64,000 nucleotides of DNA from Symbiodinium sp. CCMP2592 (lineage: Eukaryota; Sar; Dinophyceae; Suessiales; Symbiodiniaceae): positions 62,001-126,000 of the forward strand of contig CAJNDT010000005.1 of NCBI GenBank assembly GCA_905221615.1. The letters run 5' to 3'. The translations under genes and the position numbers were made by a program. The notes beneath the pieces were generated by a model, which did no database searches, had not been told where the DNA came from, and worked only from the letters and a program-made list of their open reading frames with translations. Below are positions 10,641 to 24,940 of the stretch, piece after piece. Positions within the stretch are counted from its first letter, which is position 1; each line of letters opens with the position of its first letter.

Positions 10641-13600
10641 CTGGCACGATGCTGCGACACGGGAAGTTCAGAAGCCAAGGTCCATATTAGGGATACTACT
10701 ATCTAAGGCAAACGTTAGGGTTCAGGGCTTAGGGTTCTGCACCTCTGGTCCCTTATGTTCTGAAGCTTCCACATGAAATGCAGATCTGGGTCCGCAACGC
10801 CCGAAACACTCTGCGATGAAGCCCTCGAAGCTTACAACAACCTCAAATAAAAGACCTTCTGAGACCCATTCCAAGCCAATAATGTTCAATGACGAGCCCA
10901 ACCTACTTGTCGGGTATCATTGGGAACTAGAGGTTGACTTTTTTGGTTATGTAGGGTCTATGTAGGGACTATACTACTCTACTACTAGGCCAAACACATG
11001 CACTGGTATTGTTGAGCCGAAAGCTTCCCTGCAAGAAAACAGCTCTTTATCCCACTGCGCTGCCTTCTGCCAGCACCTGAAGCCCTATCTCTAGTCTCCA
11101 TTGTGGTTCCTTTTGTCGGCTGACCACAACCTCTATTTCAGGATCCTAACCATAAAACTGGCTAACCAAAATCAGGAACTACAATGAAGACTATAGGTAA
11201 TCTGCAAGCCCTCTAAACTCCCCTAAAGCCTAAACCCAAAACCCTAAACCCAAAACCCTAAACCCTAAACCCCTAAACCCTAAACACTGAATTCAGAAGG
11301 CATCCCAGAGCCTCCCCCTGAATCCCCCAAAACTCCTGGTGGCTGCACCTCCAGTAAACCCTGCCTGAACCCTGGAGGACCTATCTTTTCAGGGAGCTCC
11401 TTGTTATGATTTCCTTATCTTAGGGGCTGAATACCCTTGCCCAAAGAAGCTTAACCTTTTCAGTTTTAGTAGGAATATATGAGCCCTAAAAGGTTGAAGG
11501 TTACCGTTACCTACTCAGCCCCTAAGATAGGGTCCAGGAGGCAGAACCCTAAACCCCCAAACTTGAGGGTTTAGGGCTTATAGGGTTTCCGTCCAAGAAT
11601 CTCCGAATTAAACCCTGAAATCCCAAACCCCAACCACCAAAGTCTTCAATTCCCTGAAGGCCTAAACCCTACATTCCTAAGCATAGAACGTAAACGCGAG
11701 ACCCGAAAGCCCTGACTCCTAAACCAAAAAACCTCTAAACCTTACATTCCTACACCTTACAATGAATGAGAACTCTACGATCAACCCTAATTAACCCTAA
11801 ACCTTGCAGATGCCTTCGAAAACTCGAAACAACCCTTTAAGATCCGTTTAAAGAAACTCGTGAACTCCCACCAAACGCCGTGAACAAAGCGTATGCCTTG
11901 CGAGCCAAGTTCCCGCGATGCATGGCCTTTTGCAGGATTTGTCGGGCTTCGGGTGTAGGAATGTTGGGGATCTTGGGTTCAGGCTATAGGGTTGAAGGAT
12001 TTGGTGAACTTCGAGTCTGGGGATTGGGATTTTGGGTTTAGGATTCACTTTAGCCCGGAATAACCTACCTCTTTCAGGACTTATATACGGATATCATAAT
12101 AAGGAACCCTAAAAAGGTAGGTAATCGGGCTAAGGCAAGGTTTAGGGATTTTGGAGTTGAGGACTTCAGCCCATCGCCAAATGCAACTTGCACAGCAATG
12201 AGAATGCGATTGATAAAATAGCACCTGGCCTAACCCACCTCTAAAGAATCATCAAGCTCTCCCTCAAATCTGGTTGAGACTCTAGGAAACCTACAAGAGC
12301 GGGTCTTGGGGGTAAGGTCACCCTCGAGAGAAGTAAACCCTACAGAGCCCGTACCAAAACCCCTATACTTGTACCTATAGTATCCACTGTAGCTCCTTTT
12401 TTTGGGCTTCATCAATCTATATTTAGGATCCACAAGGTAACCCCCAAAAGGAACCGCAACACGCCCGGCCGGTCTGGGTGCCTGAATCTTAGTGGCTGCT
12501 TGCTCTTGCTGCGGGTCAGGAGCCTCCACACGCAGGACTTCCATTTCGGTGGGTCTAATGTGGGAGTTTCCGGAAACTAGGGTATCTTATTTTGGGACCC
12601 TTATAACAAGGATCCTACTATTTAGGGTAATGACTATATGAGGGTCCCCTATTTTCCGGAAAGTCCCAGTAAGGGCCTTCATGATCAGAGCAGGATTCTG
12701 GGGCCCATTGTATTACCATGAATTGCAAAAAGGAGCCGCGGGAGGTTGGGATGTTTAAATCTCGAGGCACATCAATTGAAGGCTCTTCGGGCTTAGGGTT
12801 AGGGCTTAGGGTAAGGTCGCCGCTTCTCCTGTGAGGCTTCCAATGTGGAGGGAAGTTGCTGCCCCAGGGCCCCAATTCCATCAACCCAAGTCCGAAAACC
12901 AGGTCTCACAAACCTTTGCCCTCAAGAACCTGCCGTGTTTACGGACTGACAGGAGGCAACTGTGACGAAGAACCCAAAGACATTAGTTTCTTTCTTCGGG
13001 TTCAAGCCAGCTCCACGGCCCCCAAAAGCCTCAAGCTACAACCTATGGTCTCGCGCAGGGAGGCACCTGAAACAGCAATGAGGAATGACCTGAAATACGC
13101 CTCAACATGAACTTATATACCTGAAAAACACTTGTAACATCAAATAACTGCATCATGCGATCGGGTTTGGCTTCGCTGCATTTCAGAGAGTTCTTCATGC
13201 TCTAACGAAGAATTCCAGACCTGTCCATCCAACGTGGGCTACACTTACCTTTGGTTAGTAGGGAATGGCGGAATGGGGTACCATTAAAACTAATATTACT
13301 ACCATTCTTCCATTCCCTACTGACCAATGGTAAGCAGATTGCGCCTGCAGCGTGATGATGGTCACGTCCTCAGGCTTCTTTCCATGTGCCTGCTCGGTTT
13401 GAATAATTGCTCCGGATAGAGAGTTTAGTTGGGGTTCAAGGGTTCAGGTAGTTGGGTTTAGAGTTTAGGAAAGCTGCCTTCATGATCACCGAAACCCCAA
13501 CATATCATCTTGATTTCGCTTTGTGGGCTCCTATCCTAACCATGGGGCAGGTTATTCAATGAAAAGCACCGCAATTCAGGGCAAATGGTCTAGGTAGCGT

Positions 13601-16600
13601 TCAAGGCATATCGGCTTGTTTCGGCCCTGTTTGGAAGAGCTTCTGCCGCGAGACAACGATCAAGCAATTTAGTGTCTCATGTTATGCTGCCGCAGCGCAG
13701 GAACAGATCGTGCATGCACAATGCGTTTCTGACCTGTATATGCGAAATTCACGTACACTGCATGCTGTACAGGAAACACAATGGTCAACTATGCTTAGCT
13801 CTGAAATCCCAGACGGGTATTTCAACCAAGCACGCTAACCTCCGCTAAAGCACAACACAACACAATTGCTCTGTCACAGCGGCTGTCAGGATGCTCCTGG
13901 AACTGGTAAGTGCGACGACCAGGGAAAGACTAGGCCGGGTAAGATTTGCCTCTCATGGTTACGGATGCAGCAGACTAACAGCGTGACAGTGCAGTACAAG
14001 AGCTCGAGCACGTCGGACAACTCCCTTATTAGCATACAAAATCGGAAAGAAATAGTACGGCGCAACATGCAGACACTGCAAACGAAACAAGTCTGTGTCT
14101 GACTGCTTGTTCAATGAAGAATGCTCGGATTACAAAAAGCTTTCGGCTGCACAAGAACGGGGATTTACGGAGATGTAAGCTTAGAAGCTACTAGGCCGGC
14201 ATCGCAGGACCATGCGTGCATCGCGAAATGGTCGTGCGATATGACTAAACAAGTGTAGACCATCATAGATAAGCTCCCATAGACACCAGTAATCAAAGCA
14301 AAGGTGCCGTTAACACACCACGAAAAGTACAAGAGAAGAACACGTCACCAACCCAAGCGACTTTCATTCGCAGACGGCGCCATATATGTGCGGCCGTCGA
14401 TGCCCTTCCCCCTGCAGTGCCTCGTCTGATTGATCTTTCTTGTCTTGGCCCTCCTGATTTTATAATAGCCTATATAACATATAAGATAGGGTAATATACA
14501 GTTCCTATACTGAACTTAGAACCCTAGCAACAACTATAATTTTAGCTGTTTCTTAGGGATTATAATAAACAAAAATTAACAAACATTTTTCAGTACCCCT
14601 AAGAAAATGATATAACAGAGTGCAAGGTGTTTCCACGGTTTGGGCCAAGCCCTGAGTCTTCGACAATGATCGGCACCCTCGCAGATCCCTGCATAAGGAT
14701 AAGGGTACTTTTCTTCCCATCTTCACCCTAAACCCTTAACCCCAAAAATCAAACCCTAAACCGTTCATACAGAAACCCCCAAAAATCAAACAGGCATAAT
14801 GGTACCAGTCACAGGGTCTAAACAGGAAGCAGTGGCCCTGTACAGCCCCTATACAGCTGTATTTTAAGATGCCCCAAAACTCTATTCTAGCTAGATATTT
14901 CCGTCGCCTTGAAAAGGAACCTCCATAGTCAGAAGAGGGTTTGGGAGGGTTGGAATTATGCCGTAGGCATATCAAGGGCTGCAAGGGGTACATAATACGC
15001 ACCCTATGTAAACAGTCATCCCCATCAATTCGGATACATAACCTTAAACCCTCAACCCCTAAACCCTTGAACCCTTAAACCCTAAACCCCTCAACCCTTC
15101 AACCCTAAACCCTTAAACCCTAAACCCTTTCCGATTCTTCCGACCCCCCATCTGAAAGCTGCTCTGGTCCGAGCTGCGAAGGCTGCCGCTACCCTAAGGC
15201 TCTAAGGACTCATATTTTAAGGTTTTTGGGCCTAAAGACCATATTGTATGAAGCTCTTGGCCCATTTTGAGCCTGAGGGCTAGAGCCGCTGATCCATTTT
15301 GGGATTTCAGGGATGAGGGTTTGGATCTCAAGACTAAACATGCTGGGAACAAAAATGTTTTTGCCCCAAGACGTTTAGGGTTCAGGGGATTTGGGGCACC
15401 CCTGGAGCCCTTGCAATCCTAATCGAACGCGCATGGAACTAGACCCCTAAGGGTCGAAAGGACCAAATAATCAGGTACTCGTTGGGTACGGCCCCCACTC
15501 AGTAATAGTTGAATAATATTCATAATTAAGATATAGTAGGACCTTAATAGTAGCCCTATTATGGACTCTAAGTGTATGGGGGCCGTACCTAAGGTACGCG
15601 GGTTTAGGAAAAGTAGTAGTTATGTAGGTTTAGTGTTTGGGAAAGTATATGACTATTGGGTACTTTTACTTTTACCCTTAGGGAGAAGCAGGTTTTGGGG
15701 CGTGCTCTAAAAGACTGTTGACAAGGAAAACACACCCTGCAGCAGAAGTTGCCTTCCGCACGAGGTTGCCGCGATGGATGGCCTTCTTAGTTGGATGTTC
15801 ATGGGTAGTTATAAGTGGGGTTTATGAGTAGGGTAACTATACTTATCAAACATAAACTTAAGGGACTTATCACCCTACTTATAGCCCTAAACCCTCAACA
15901 AAGAACCCATATTCGGGGACATATAGCCACACATGAACCGGCAGCACCAGGGTCCCAACGTGCGGGACCAGGGAGCAGTTTGGCATTGGTCATAAGACCC
16001 TTGTTGTTCATTGTCTAGGTTACCCAGTAACCTATGAATAAAAAGGCCTCTCTTTTTGGTATTGGGTAACTTTATAAGGAACCTAGGACCACAAAAAGGG
16101 AATAAGGGTATTACTGGGCATCCTAGTTGTATATCACATTCACATGATTCCATATCTGGACCCCAAAAGTATGTAAAATAATGCCCTTGTATAGGTCTTG
16201 GGCCATTATCTTACTTACTCTTGGGGGCTTGCATCAAGATCCCCAACCGTGTAGACTGAGCCCTAAAGCAGATAGCAAACCCTTGCCAAAGCATCCACAT
16301 CCCTGTGCAGTCTTGCAGCAGCCCTTTTTGGCTGGTCTAGCATAGTAATCAATCCCTTTACTGGGCTTTTAAGTAACCAGGGAGAAAAATGTGTAAATTG
16401 TTCTTGCATAATGGTTCCGTTAAGAAAAAAGGATTAAAGTATGGTACTCCAAAGCTCAGTTTAGCCTGCACCCTTTAATTTTCCGCACCAACTTAAAAGT
16501 CTGCAGGGTGAAAGGTGCCAGCAGAACAAGAGTACTACTAACAATAGTCACAATACTGAGAGCAAAAACATGGATAACACACCATGCCACATATCATGTG

Positions 16601-19600
16601 ACAAGTATGTGTCGAAAACATGATACGTAACATCCAAACCAGGGATGCCTTTCTGGGCCCCAAAAATAGTACGGCAAAATTGATACAAAGGACCCTAAGC
16701 CGGAATCCTTATATCAGCCTTGTGGATACCCCACATCGAAACCCTTGTAGGTCCCTTTAAGGCATTAAGGAGCCCTGAAAGGGATGCTACTGTTGATGAT
16801 ATAATCCTGCAGTACCTTAAAGCCCCTAAACTATGGGAATAGTGGCATATACCTTATTACAGGCAATGCAGGATTTATATCATCAACAGCAGGATGCGTA
16901 TATAGAAACCCTTGTAGATCCCTTTGGGGAACCCCGAAGAGGATCCTATTTCAGAGAACTGCGCAAGAGCCGAGGAAGAAGCCCCACTCCCCTTTGCGAA
17001 CTCAAATAGAGGGGCCTCAATAAGTAGAACAGTGTGCCCTTAAACGGGTTTTTTGGGCTACTATACGGGGTCTATTAGGGTACTATAATATATACGTGCG
17101 TATTAATTAGAATAGGGTTTTGGGGCCTCTTATACTATAACTTAAAAATGCAAGAAGGAGCCCCCAAAATAGTATTGGTGATTATTTAGGCTATGTTAGT
17201 CTTGCGCCCTTCACCCCATGGAGTTTGATAGTGCAAGTATGATGGGAACCTTAAGGTTTTTAGTGTGAACAAGTGTTCAGGCTTCTGTATTAAATTCGTG
17301 CCTGTGGGGTATCGAGCTCGACACCTTAGGGCGTATTATGCTGAGTGTCGAGTCCGTGTATGGGGTACATGTGGGAGTTTCCAACAATAGAGGACCCTAA
17401 TACAGTTCCCTAAATAGTAGGATTCTTATTATTATGAGGACCCCAAAACAGGGTACCCCCAATTTTCGGACACCCCCATGTAAGTGCTGTGCAGCAAAGA
17501 CTAAGACTAAGCCCCGAATTTCGGAAACCTCTGCAATGACTCGCGTACCGATGCGCCTGAATCTTCGTAGCTGCTTCCTCCTGCTGCCGCTCGTGGGCAT
17601 CCTGTTTGCAGATGTATTCCGAGTTTAGGGTCTTTTCCAATGGCAAACCCAAGCCTATTCCCTGAAGCCGAAAGACCCACAAGGCCGTACAGTCCCAGAC
17701 CTTCCAAAATCCCTTAATTAAGGAATATACTTTAAATTATAACAGGATCCCAAATATGAATTAAGGTATACTCCTTAATTAAGGGATTTTGGAAGGTCTG
17801 GGGTGTCAAACCTTGAAGCAGGACCAGGATGTTTGGAGCCTGGGGTCTAGGGCCTAGGGTTTTGGGCTTTCAAGTCAAGGACACTATAGGAAACTCCAGA
17901 AAGTTAGAATATGGTTTCATGGTAGGATACCCTATAACTTACCATAGAAAGGTTAGGATAATCATATTCCAACTTTCTGGTTTTTACCTTAGACTCAAAA
18001 TGACTCGCGGCTTGAGCTTTTGGTACAATCCTCTTGCGTAATTACAAAGCCCTGACTGCAGAAACCCTTACAAACACTAGAATGACCTTCATTGTGTCCT
18101 CACTTTTGCATGGGCTAGAACCAACACAGAAAGGCGGACACACACACACACACACAAACAAACATGACACGGACAAACCCACACAAACGCAGACGAGTCT
18201 AGAACCGCTTTCGACACTGACTGCATGTCTTCACTGCCTTGGATATTGTCATTGTCTTCATTCCGCACGAAGCAGACGAGCCCGAAGCGCTGGGGAACGA
18301 CGACACTTGAGTTCACCCGCAAGAAAAACTTTGGGAAGCCCTTGGAAGGCTTTCGACTCTTTCTGATGCGTCCTATGCTTATGATGCTGCATTTTTGGCA
18401 CACACGCATATATATATATGTATGTATGTATGTATATGCATATGTACATGTATCTGTATATGTATATCTAGATGTAGCTGTAGCTGTAGAATATGCTGTA
18501 TGTGTATGTACACATATGCTGTTACATACATATACTTACACATATTACATATATACACACGTTATATATGTATTATGTCGTGGACTGAAGCGCAAGATGC
18601 GAGGCATAGACTCGGCATAGACCCTGGACCCACTGTCCCAAACCGAACACCTCAGGGGCAAAGTACCCTAGCCCGTAGGATTACATAAGCCCCAGAAGGG
18701 TAAAGGCTACTTGCCCAGCCTGAAAGGATCAACCGAACATCACAAAACAAATTCCGCACGGCAGCACGAGACCGAGTGCCTTGGCAGCTTTCTCTTGCTG
18801 CTTCTCCTGGCCCTCCTGGGTTCAAGGCTCTACCTATAGTCTCCATGGTAGTTTCTTTTTTTGGTTAACCAAAATCCCTACTATAGGATCCTAACCATAA
18901 AACAGTTAACCAACAAAAGGGAACTACAATGGAGACTGCAGGTAGGGTTTAGGGCTTACTTTCCCTTGTAGAACTCTTGTACAGCCCTGCAGAGGAAACC
19001 TTCCCTATCCCTAAGCCGAGGTTTCAGGGTCAAGGGACATTGGGGGCGGGGCTGGGGTGGTGTCACTTTGTCGTAGTTTACACAGGAGTGTGCACCCACC
19101 AAAAGTAAGAAACATATTGGCCCAATGCCAATTTAAAAAAAAACGATTATTGAAATAATTTTGGGGTCCAGGTATGTGATCATGTGATCCATAATGCACG
19201 ACACGGGAGACCCGTAATTGGGACAGCCCCACATGTCGAAGAGCCGGCCTTCCGTGCGAGGTTGCCGCGATGAACAGCCTGCCCGGTTGCCCGTGGCCCA
19301 TGGAAGCACTCGGTAAACCCACAATCCCAAAACCCTAAAACCAAAGGGAACTTGGCCCAAAAAAGGTTCCGGAAATCTGAAGGGAATCAACCGATTGGCT
19401 ATGTCTAGCGTGCGGCCTTTCCTGTAAGCTCTGTAGGCGCATCATCTAGCCTGACTAAACCGAGATGCCGGTTCGGGTCTCTGTTGAGGTTTGCATGAAG
19501 ACATTTTTCTGTTCGAGGACTCACCTGAAAGATATACCAGACCGTCGCACCAAGAGGTGCAGCGTTTGGGATCCTCAACAGAAGCTGGCAAACCCTTACT

Positions 19601-22600
19601 TAAATCAACCCTTATTATAACTAGAAAGATCTTGAACTGCGACCCTAAACTAAACCCTTAACCCCAAACCCCTAAACCCTAGACCCCTAAACGCTAAACG
19701 TACGACGTTCTCGCAACACCCGTCTCCTCAGAGAGATCCTGCAAAGGACCCTACACCTGCAAGGGCCTAGAACCCGCGGCCTTGCAAAATTGGAGACTTC
19801 CAGGGATAGTGTTCATTTATAGGGCTCCTTTAAGAGATCTGTCTATAAGGGTTTATGGTTCTTTTTTTGGGGGTTTGGGGCTTAGGGTTTATGAATTTGT
19901 TTAGGGTTTACTGCCCAATGGCCCTTTAATGGGGCCCTCATGGTCCATAATAGTGGGAATGAAGGGTGTATTAGAGGGTAGTTGGAGGATCTAAGTAGCG
20001 GTTATAATATGGTTTTAGGGCTTATAGGGTTTAGGGTCCCTACGGATCTAGGCTTAGGGTTTGTAGTTCCTTGGGGTAGACCTCCCTGTTCGAACTAATG
20101 CAGGAACCTGATTAAGAAACCCTGGGCCTATAACCCCAAAATAGCAGGATTCATGTACGGCACCCTAATGAACACCCCAGGCTTTTTTTTAATCAGGTTG
20201 CTACTAATGCCCGGATATTACACCCAAGGCCTGGATCTTAGTGGCGGCTTCTTCCTGCTGACGGTCGTGGGCTTCCTGGTGGCGTAGGGCTGAAGTAGGA
20301 TATGACATGCGTTCGGCGTTCATCTCATGCAATAGTATGATGCTTAAGTAAAAATAAGATAAATAACAAGTTCAAAGCAAACTAAGCATAGTAGCCATAA
20401 GCATTTGGAGGCCTGAAGGCTGTGCGGGCGATGGCTTTTAGATGCAAGTCCGGAAACCACTCCGAACCCATGCAAGGCATCGTAAACTCGGGGGGCGGTT
20501 CATTTTGGCTTGGTCTTGTCTTTTGGGTTAGGTGCTATAGGGCCGAGGGCTGTGCCCTTGTCTAAGGGTCTCCATAGCTGGGGCTTGGAGTACTAGTAGT
20601 TGCTGTAGTCAAGCGGAGATGTTTGCTGCTGGCTTTCAAGGTCTGAGTCTTGCCCTGCCAAAACTCTCACCCCACCTCCCCGCTCCCACTCAAAACGAAG
20701 CTGTAAACCCAAACCCCTAGACCGTAAACCCCAAACCCCAAACCCCTAAACCCTAAACCCAAAGCCCTGGACACCTAGGCCCTTAACCCAAATCCATGGC
20801 TCTACGGACCCTAGACCACTACCCATAGGTTCCGTTTCGGGACTATCTTGTAGGATTCTAGATATGAGCCCCCCAAAAAGGAACTACATACTATGGAGCC
20901 GATGGGTACAGCCCCAAAGCGCCCCACCTGCCGGGCAAAGTTCCCCCGGAGGCTGGCCTCACTGGCAGGGGTCCAAAGACTAGTACTTGGAGAATCATGG
21001 GACTTAGTCAGTACCCTAATTGGGTCATAAGTATAGTTACCCTAATTATAACCCTAGTTACTAAGTCCCATGATCCTTAAGTAGGGAATGGGGGAATGGG
21101 TTCCGTTTCAAGGGTTTCTTTCAGAGTTCCTTTCAAGGGGTCTATAAGGCTACTATGACGGGATCCATGATGTTTCTCAGTAGGGAATGGGGGAATGGAT
21201 CCCTATGACAGTCCCTATTCGGTCCGTCACAGTAGTCCGGATAACACATTCCCCGAAGAACCAGTGGTTTGGCAAAATTAGGGTCCCTTTTTGTGGTACC
21301 GTAAATATTAGGTGCCGTACTATAATAAGGACCCAAAGAGGGACTCTAATTTTGACAACCGCACATGTGGGTTTGGGGGCTTAGGGATCTTATTAGGGCT
21401 TTAGGGTCCAGAGGCTTTAGAGAGTTAGGGTTTAGGGTCTAGGGTTGAGGCTCTATGGCGCATGCTGTTTATCATGGCAACTTACCCTAAAGCTCCAGTC
21501 AACTGAATCATTGGCTACTATAACCCTAAACCCTAAGCCCATAAACATATCCTTTGTAACCCAGCAGCCCAATGTTTGGGTAAGTGTAGCCATAAGGTTG
21601 CTGTTAAGTTTCCTGAGTTCCTTATAGCAAGAAACGAGCTTCTCATCCCAACTCACGAAACAAGCTGTTTGAAGCTACACCGGAAGTTTACACCCTCAAC
21701 TTTTCGCCGCCTTGAACATGCGGAGCCGGGTTCCTCTATAGTACCTCCCTCAATTACTATAATCAGCATACCCTTTCCCGACCCCTAAACCCAAAACACA
21801 GAGATCTCTAAACCATAAAGCCCAAACTATTCCGGTTTTGTTTCTATCGACGCCAACCTAAGAAGGGCGGAGCCTACTAAGACACCTTCCCGCTCTGCAC
21901 TTCTGTCATGTTTTCTTTTGCTAACGGCCCTCCCTCAACCTTTCGGTGATCCGGAGTCGATCGCTGCTATAAACCCTCAGACCCTAGAGCCCTAACACCC
22001 TAATACCCTGAACCCTAAGCCTCGGATCCAAGGCTTCTGTGGCAAAGGGGTTTTCGGCATAGGGGGATTCAGAATCAAGGCTGGGATTCCGGAGACGAAG
22101 GTCCTGAATTTTGTTCTTGACCCTCCAAGCTCTGGAACTCTACCTATAGTATCCATTGTAGTGCCTTTTTTGGCTCACTAGTTTTATGGTTAGGACTCTG
22201 TAATAGAGTTTTGGATAACCAAAAAAAGGAACTGCGATGGAGACTATAGGTACAAAGGTTTAGTTTCTGGTGTAGTGTAGAGTTGAAGGTCCATGGAAGA
22301 AGCCATGGCTCAACAATCAAAGCCGCGGGAGGACCGGAGACGCCAAACCCAAAGCTGTACTGCCCGGAAACCTCAAGGGCTTCAAGCCCGGGAGCCCTAA
22401 TTAAGGGATCTACAGGGCTTTAGGGGTACCTTATTTTGGGGCCCTTATAATAAGGATCCTACCATTTAGGGTACTATATTAGGGTCCCCTATCTTCGGAA
22501 ACTCCCAATTCAGGGATCTAAAGGGCTTCAGGGTTTAATTTGGGTGTTCCGAAAGAACTGCTTTGTCTGATATCGCAAAGCTGATAGAATCAGCTGTACC

Positions 22601-23825
22601 TGAACCCCCAAAGTAGATCGAGTAATGGCCCAACTCCAAAAAAGGTTTGTATTTTGCATACTTAAAAGCTACGATGCTGGGTAGTTCAAGGGTCACGGCA
22701 AGCGGACATGGGGGTTTCCGAAAATTAGGGGTATGTTAGTTTGGGTCCTTAAAATAAGGATCCTACTATTTAGGGCATTATATTAGGGTCCCCTATTTTC
22801 CGAAACTCCCACATGAAGGTGATTAGAAGGGATGGGGGGGGTTACATATGGCCCCAAAAGAGCAAATAAGCAAAAAATAGGATAGTGATATCCCATATAA
22901 ACCCCCTTATCATGCAGCCCAATAAGGTAGGGATATCACCGTAAAATGCTTATGCCTATGTGTTTTTGGGGTCCCTAATTACCCCAGAAAGGGGGCCTGG
23001 ATCTTCGTGGCGGCCTCATCTTCCTCCTGCTTGTCTTGCTTGGTTTAGGGCTTAGGGTTTAGGGTTTAGGGATCATGGGACTTAGTAAGTGGGGATAAAA
23101 GTACCCTAAGTGAGGCTATAAGTAACTATAAGTATAGTTACCTGAATCATAATAACCCTAGTTACTAAGTCTACTGATCCTTTAAGTAACCCTACTTGTC
23201 GGGTATCATGGGGAACTAAAGGGTAACCTTTTTGACTATATCGAGGTTATATAGGGGTTTTACTACCCCAAAAGAGTTAAAGGTTACCTGCTCTACTACT
23301 AGGTAACTGGTGAGTTACAGGGCCCCCGGTTGGAGGATCAGGGGACTTAGTAAGTTAGGTTATAAGTACATTAGATGGGGTTATAAGTAGGATAGTTACC
23401 CTGTGTGTAACCCTAGAAACTAAGCACCATGATCCTTTAAGCGGTTTAGGGTTTAGGACAAGAAAGGCTCCTGTGCGATTTGGGGTTACGCTGGCGTAGA
23501 ACTGAAACTTGAAGGAAAGCTATGGCAGCTATGCTTTTCTTGCACTGAAAATGAGGATACGGCTGCCGAAGCTTCTTCAGTTGGCAAGGTGAGACCAGGG
23601 TTTACGACATTCAGCCTATGGTAGCGGTCAGTGCGAGGATGGATCTAAGCTGATTTGGCTCATGGGTTATCACGCAATCTCATCATTCCAGCTGAAGTAC
23701 CATACGTTCCTTCAGCTCTTGCAGTCAACTCAACTCACATGTTCTAGTGCACACACGCTCTTGCGATCGCAACATTTCGGGGGGTGGACGAACCCCGAGC
23801 CCTTAACTTGATAACTCTGCGAGAG

Positions 23826-23864
<39 letters not shown>

Positions 23865-24894
23865 AAGACAGAGAGAGAGAGAGAGAGACAGAGAGACAGA
23901 GAGACAGAGAGACGGAGAGACAGAGAGACAGAGACAGAGAGAGAGAGAGAGGCAAACATAGAGAGACAGGGACAGACACGCAGACAAGAAAGCTTCCATA
24001 TAATTCTGAGTCCCAGCCCTCGACTAGAAGGATCCCTAGAGGCCCTAGCGTTTCTCTGATATCCATATCCCCTAATCAAAAGTCTTGTGCTGGCCCTCCA
24101 TTTCGGGCACGCTCTAGAACAATGCCTCCCGAGATTGGGTTTCTCATGTTACCGTGTCTTCAATACTCGGCTTGAGGTTTAGGGTGTTGTTCACAGGTTG
24201 TGTACTTTGCTTCGGGGAAAAGGAAACCGCATCCCTACTCCAAAACCTAACCTGGGTGGTAGCTAACGTCTGGGGGTCCCTAACAGTATTTATGACAAGA
24301 TACCTCTATAGGAACCATAAAGAGAAATGACAAGTTCACCAAAGTGCCACCTAGTAGCTGATTCTACATCCTCAGCAATCAAACCCAATGAAGCCTTCAG
24401 CCCAAAACCCTAAGGCCCAAATCCGAGGCGCCTGAGTCTTGCTGGTGGCGTCCTCATGCGTCTCTTCTTGGCCATCCTGGGGCACTGCTGCGATTTGGAT
24501 TGAAGGGAGTCTGGCGACGCCGCCCTAAACCCTAAACCCTAAACCCTAGTTCAGAAAACGGATATTTAGGACTTAAAGAGTTTGGAATTGCAGGGCTGCG
24601 GAACCTGTGGAGCTCCTGAACAGTCAGGCACTTCTTGGGTTTAGGGTTTTAGGGTGAACCTGAACCTCCAAAACTATGTAGAATAATATGCATTTATAAT
24701 GTTGGGCTCGTTTAGAGTTTAGGGGTCTAGGGTTCATTGTTTTCTTGTTTGAAGGTGCAGTAGCTTCTTTATCCGCAGGCGGCTGTCGAAGCTCGCTCAT
24801 GATTGAGCTTGCACTCCCACCCTTATCATCTCGGGTTCAGGGTTTAGGGGTTTACCTATAGTCTCCATTGTAGTTCCTTTTTGTGGCTGAACCA

Positions 24895-24940
<46 letters not shown>

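Noticed and set aside
20485-20520. Possible missing A' exon of IQ unit 10 (QDQAKMN-like)
   Set aside because: Only a few matching residues, and no frame-consistent pair of splice sites.
23730-24079. Leucine/serine-rich ORFs of about 90-110 codons
   Set aside because: Produced by the (GA)n repeat at 23822-23953.
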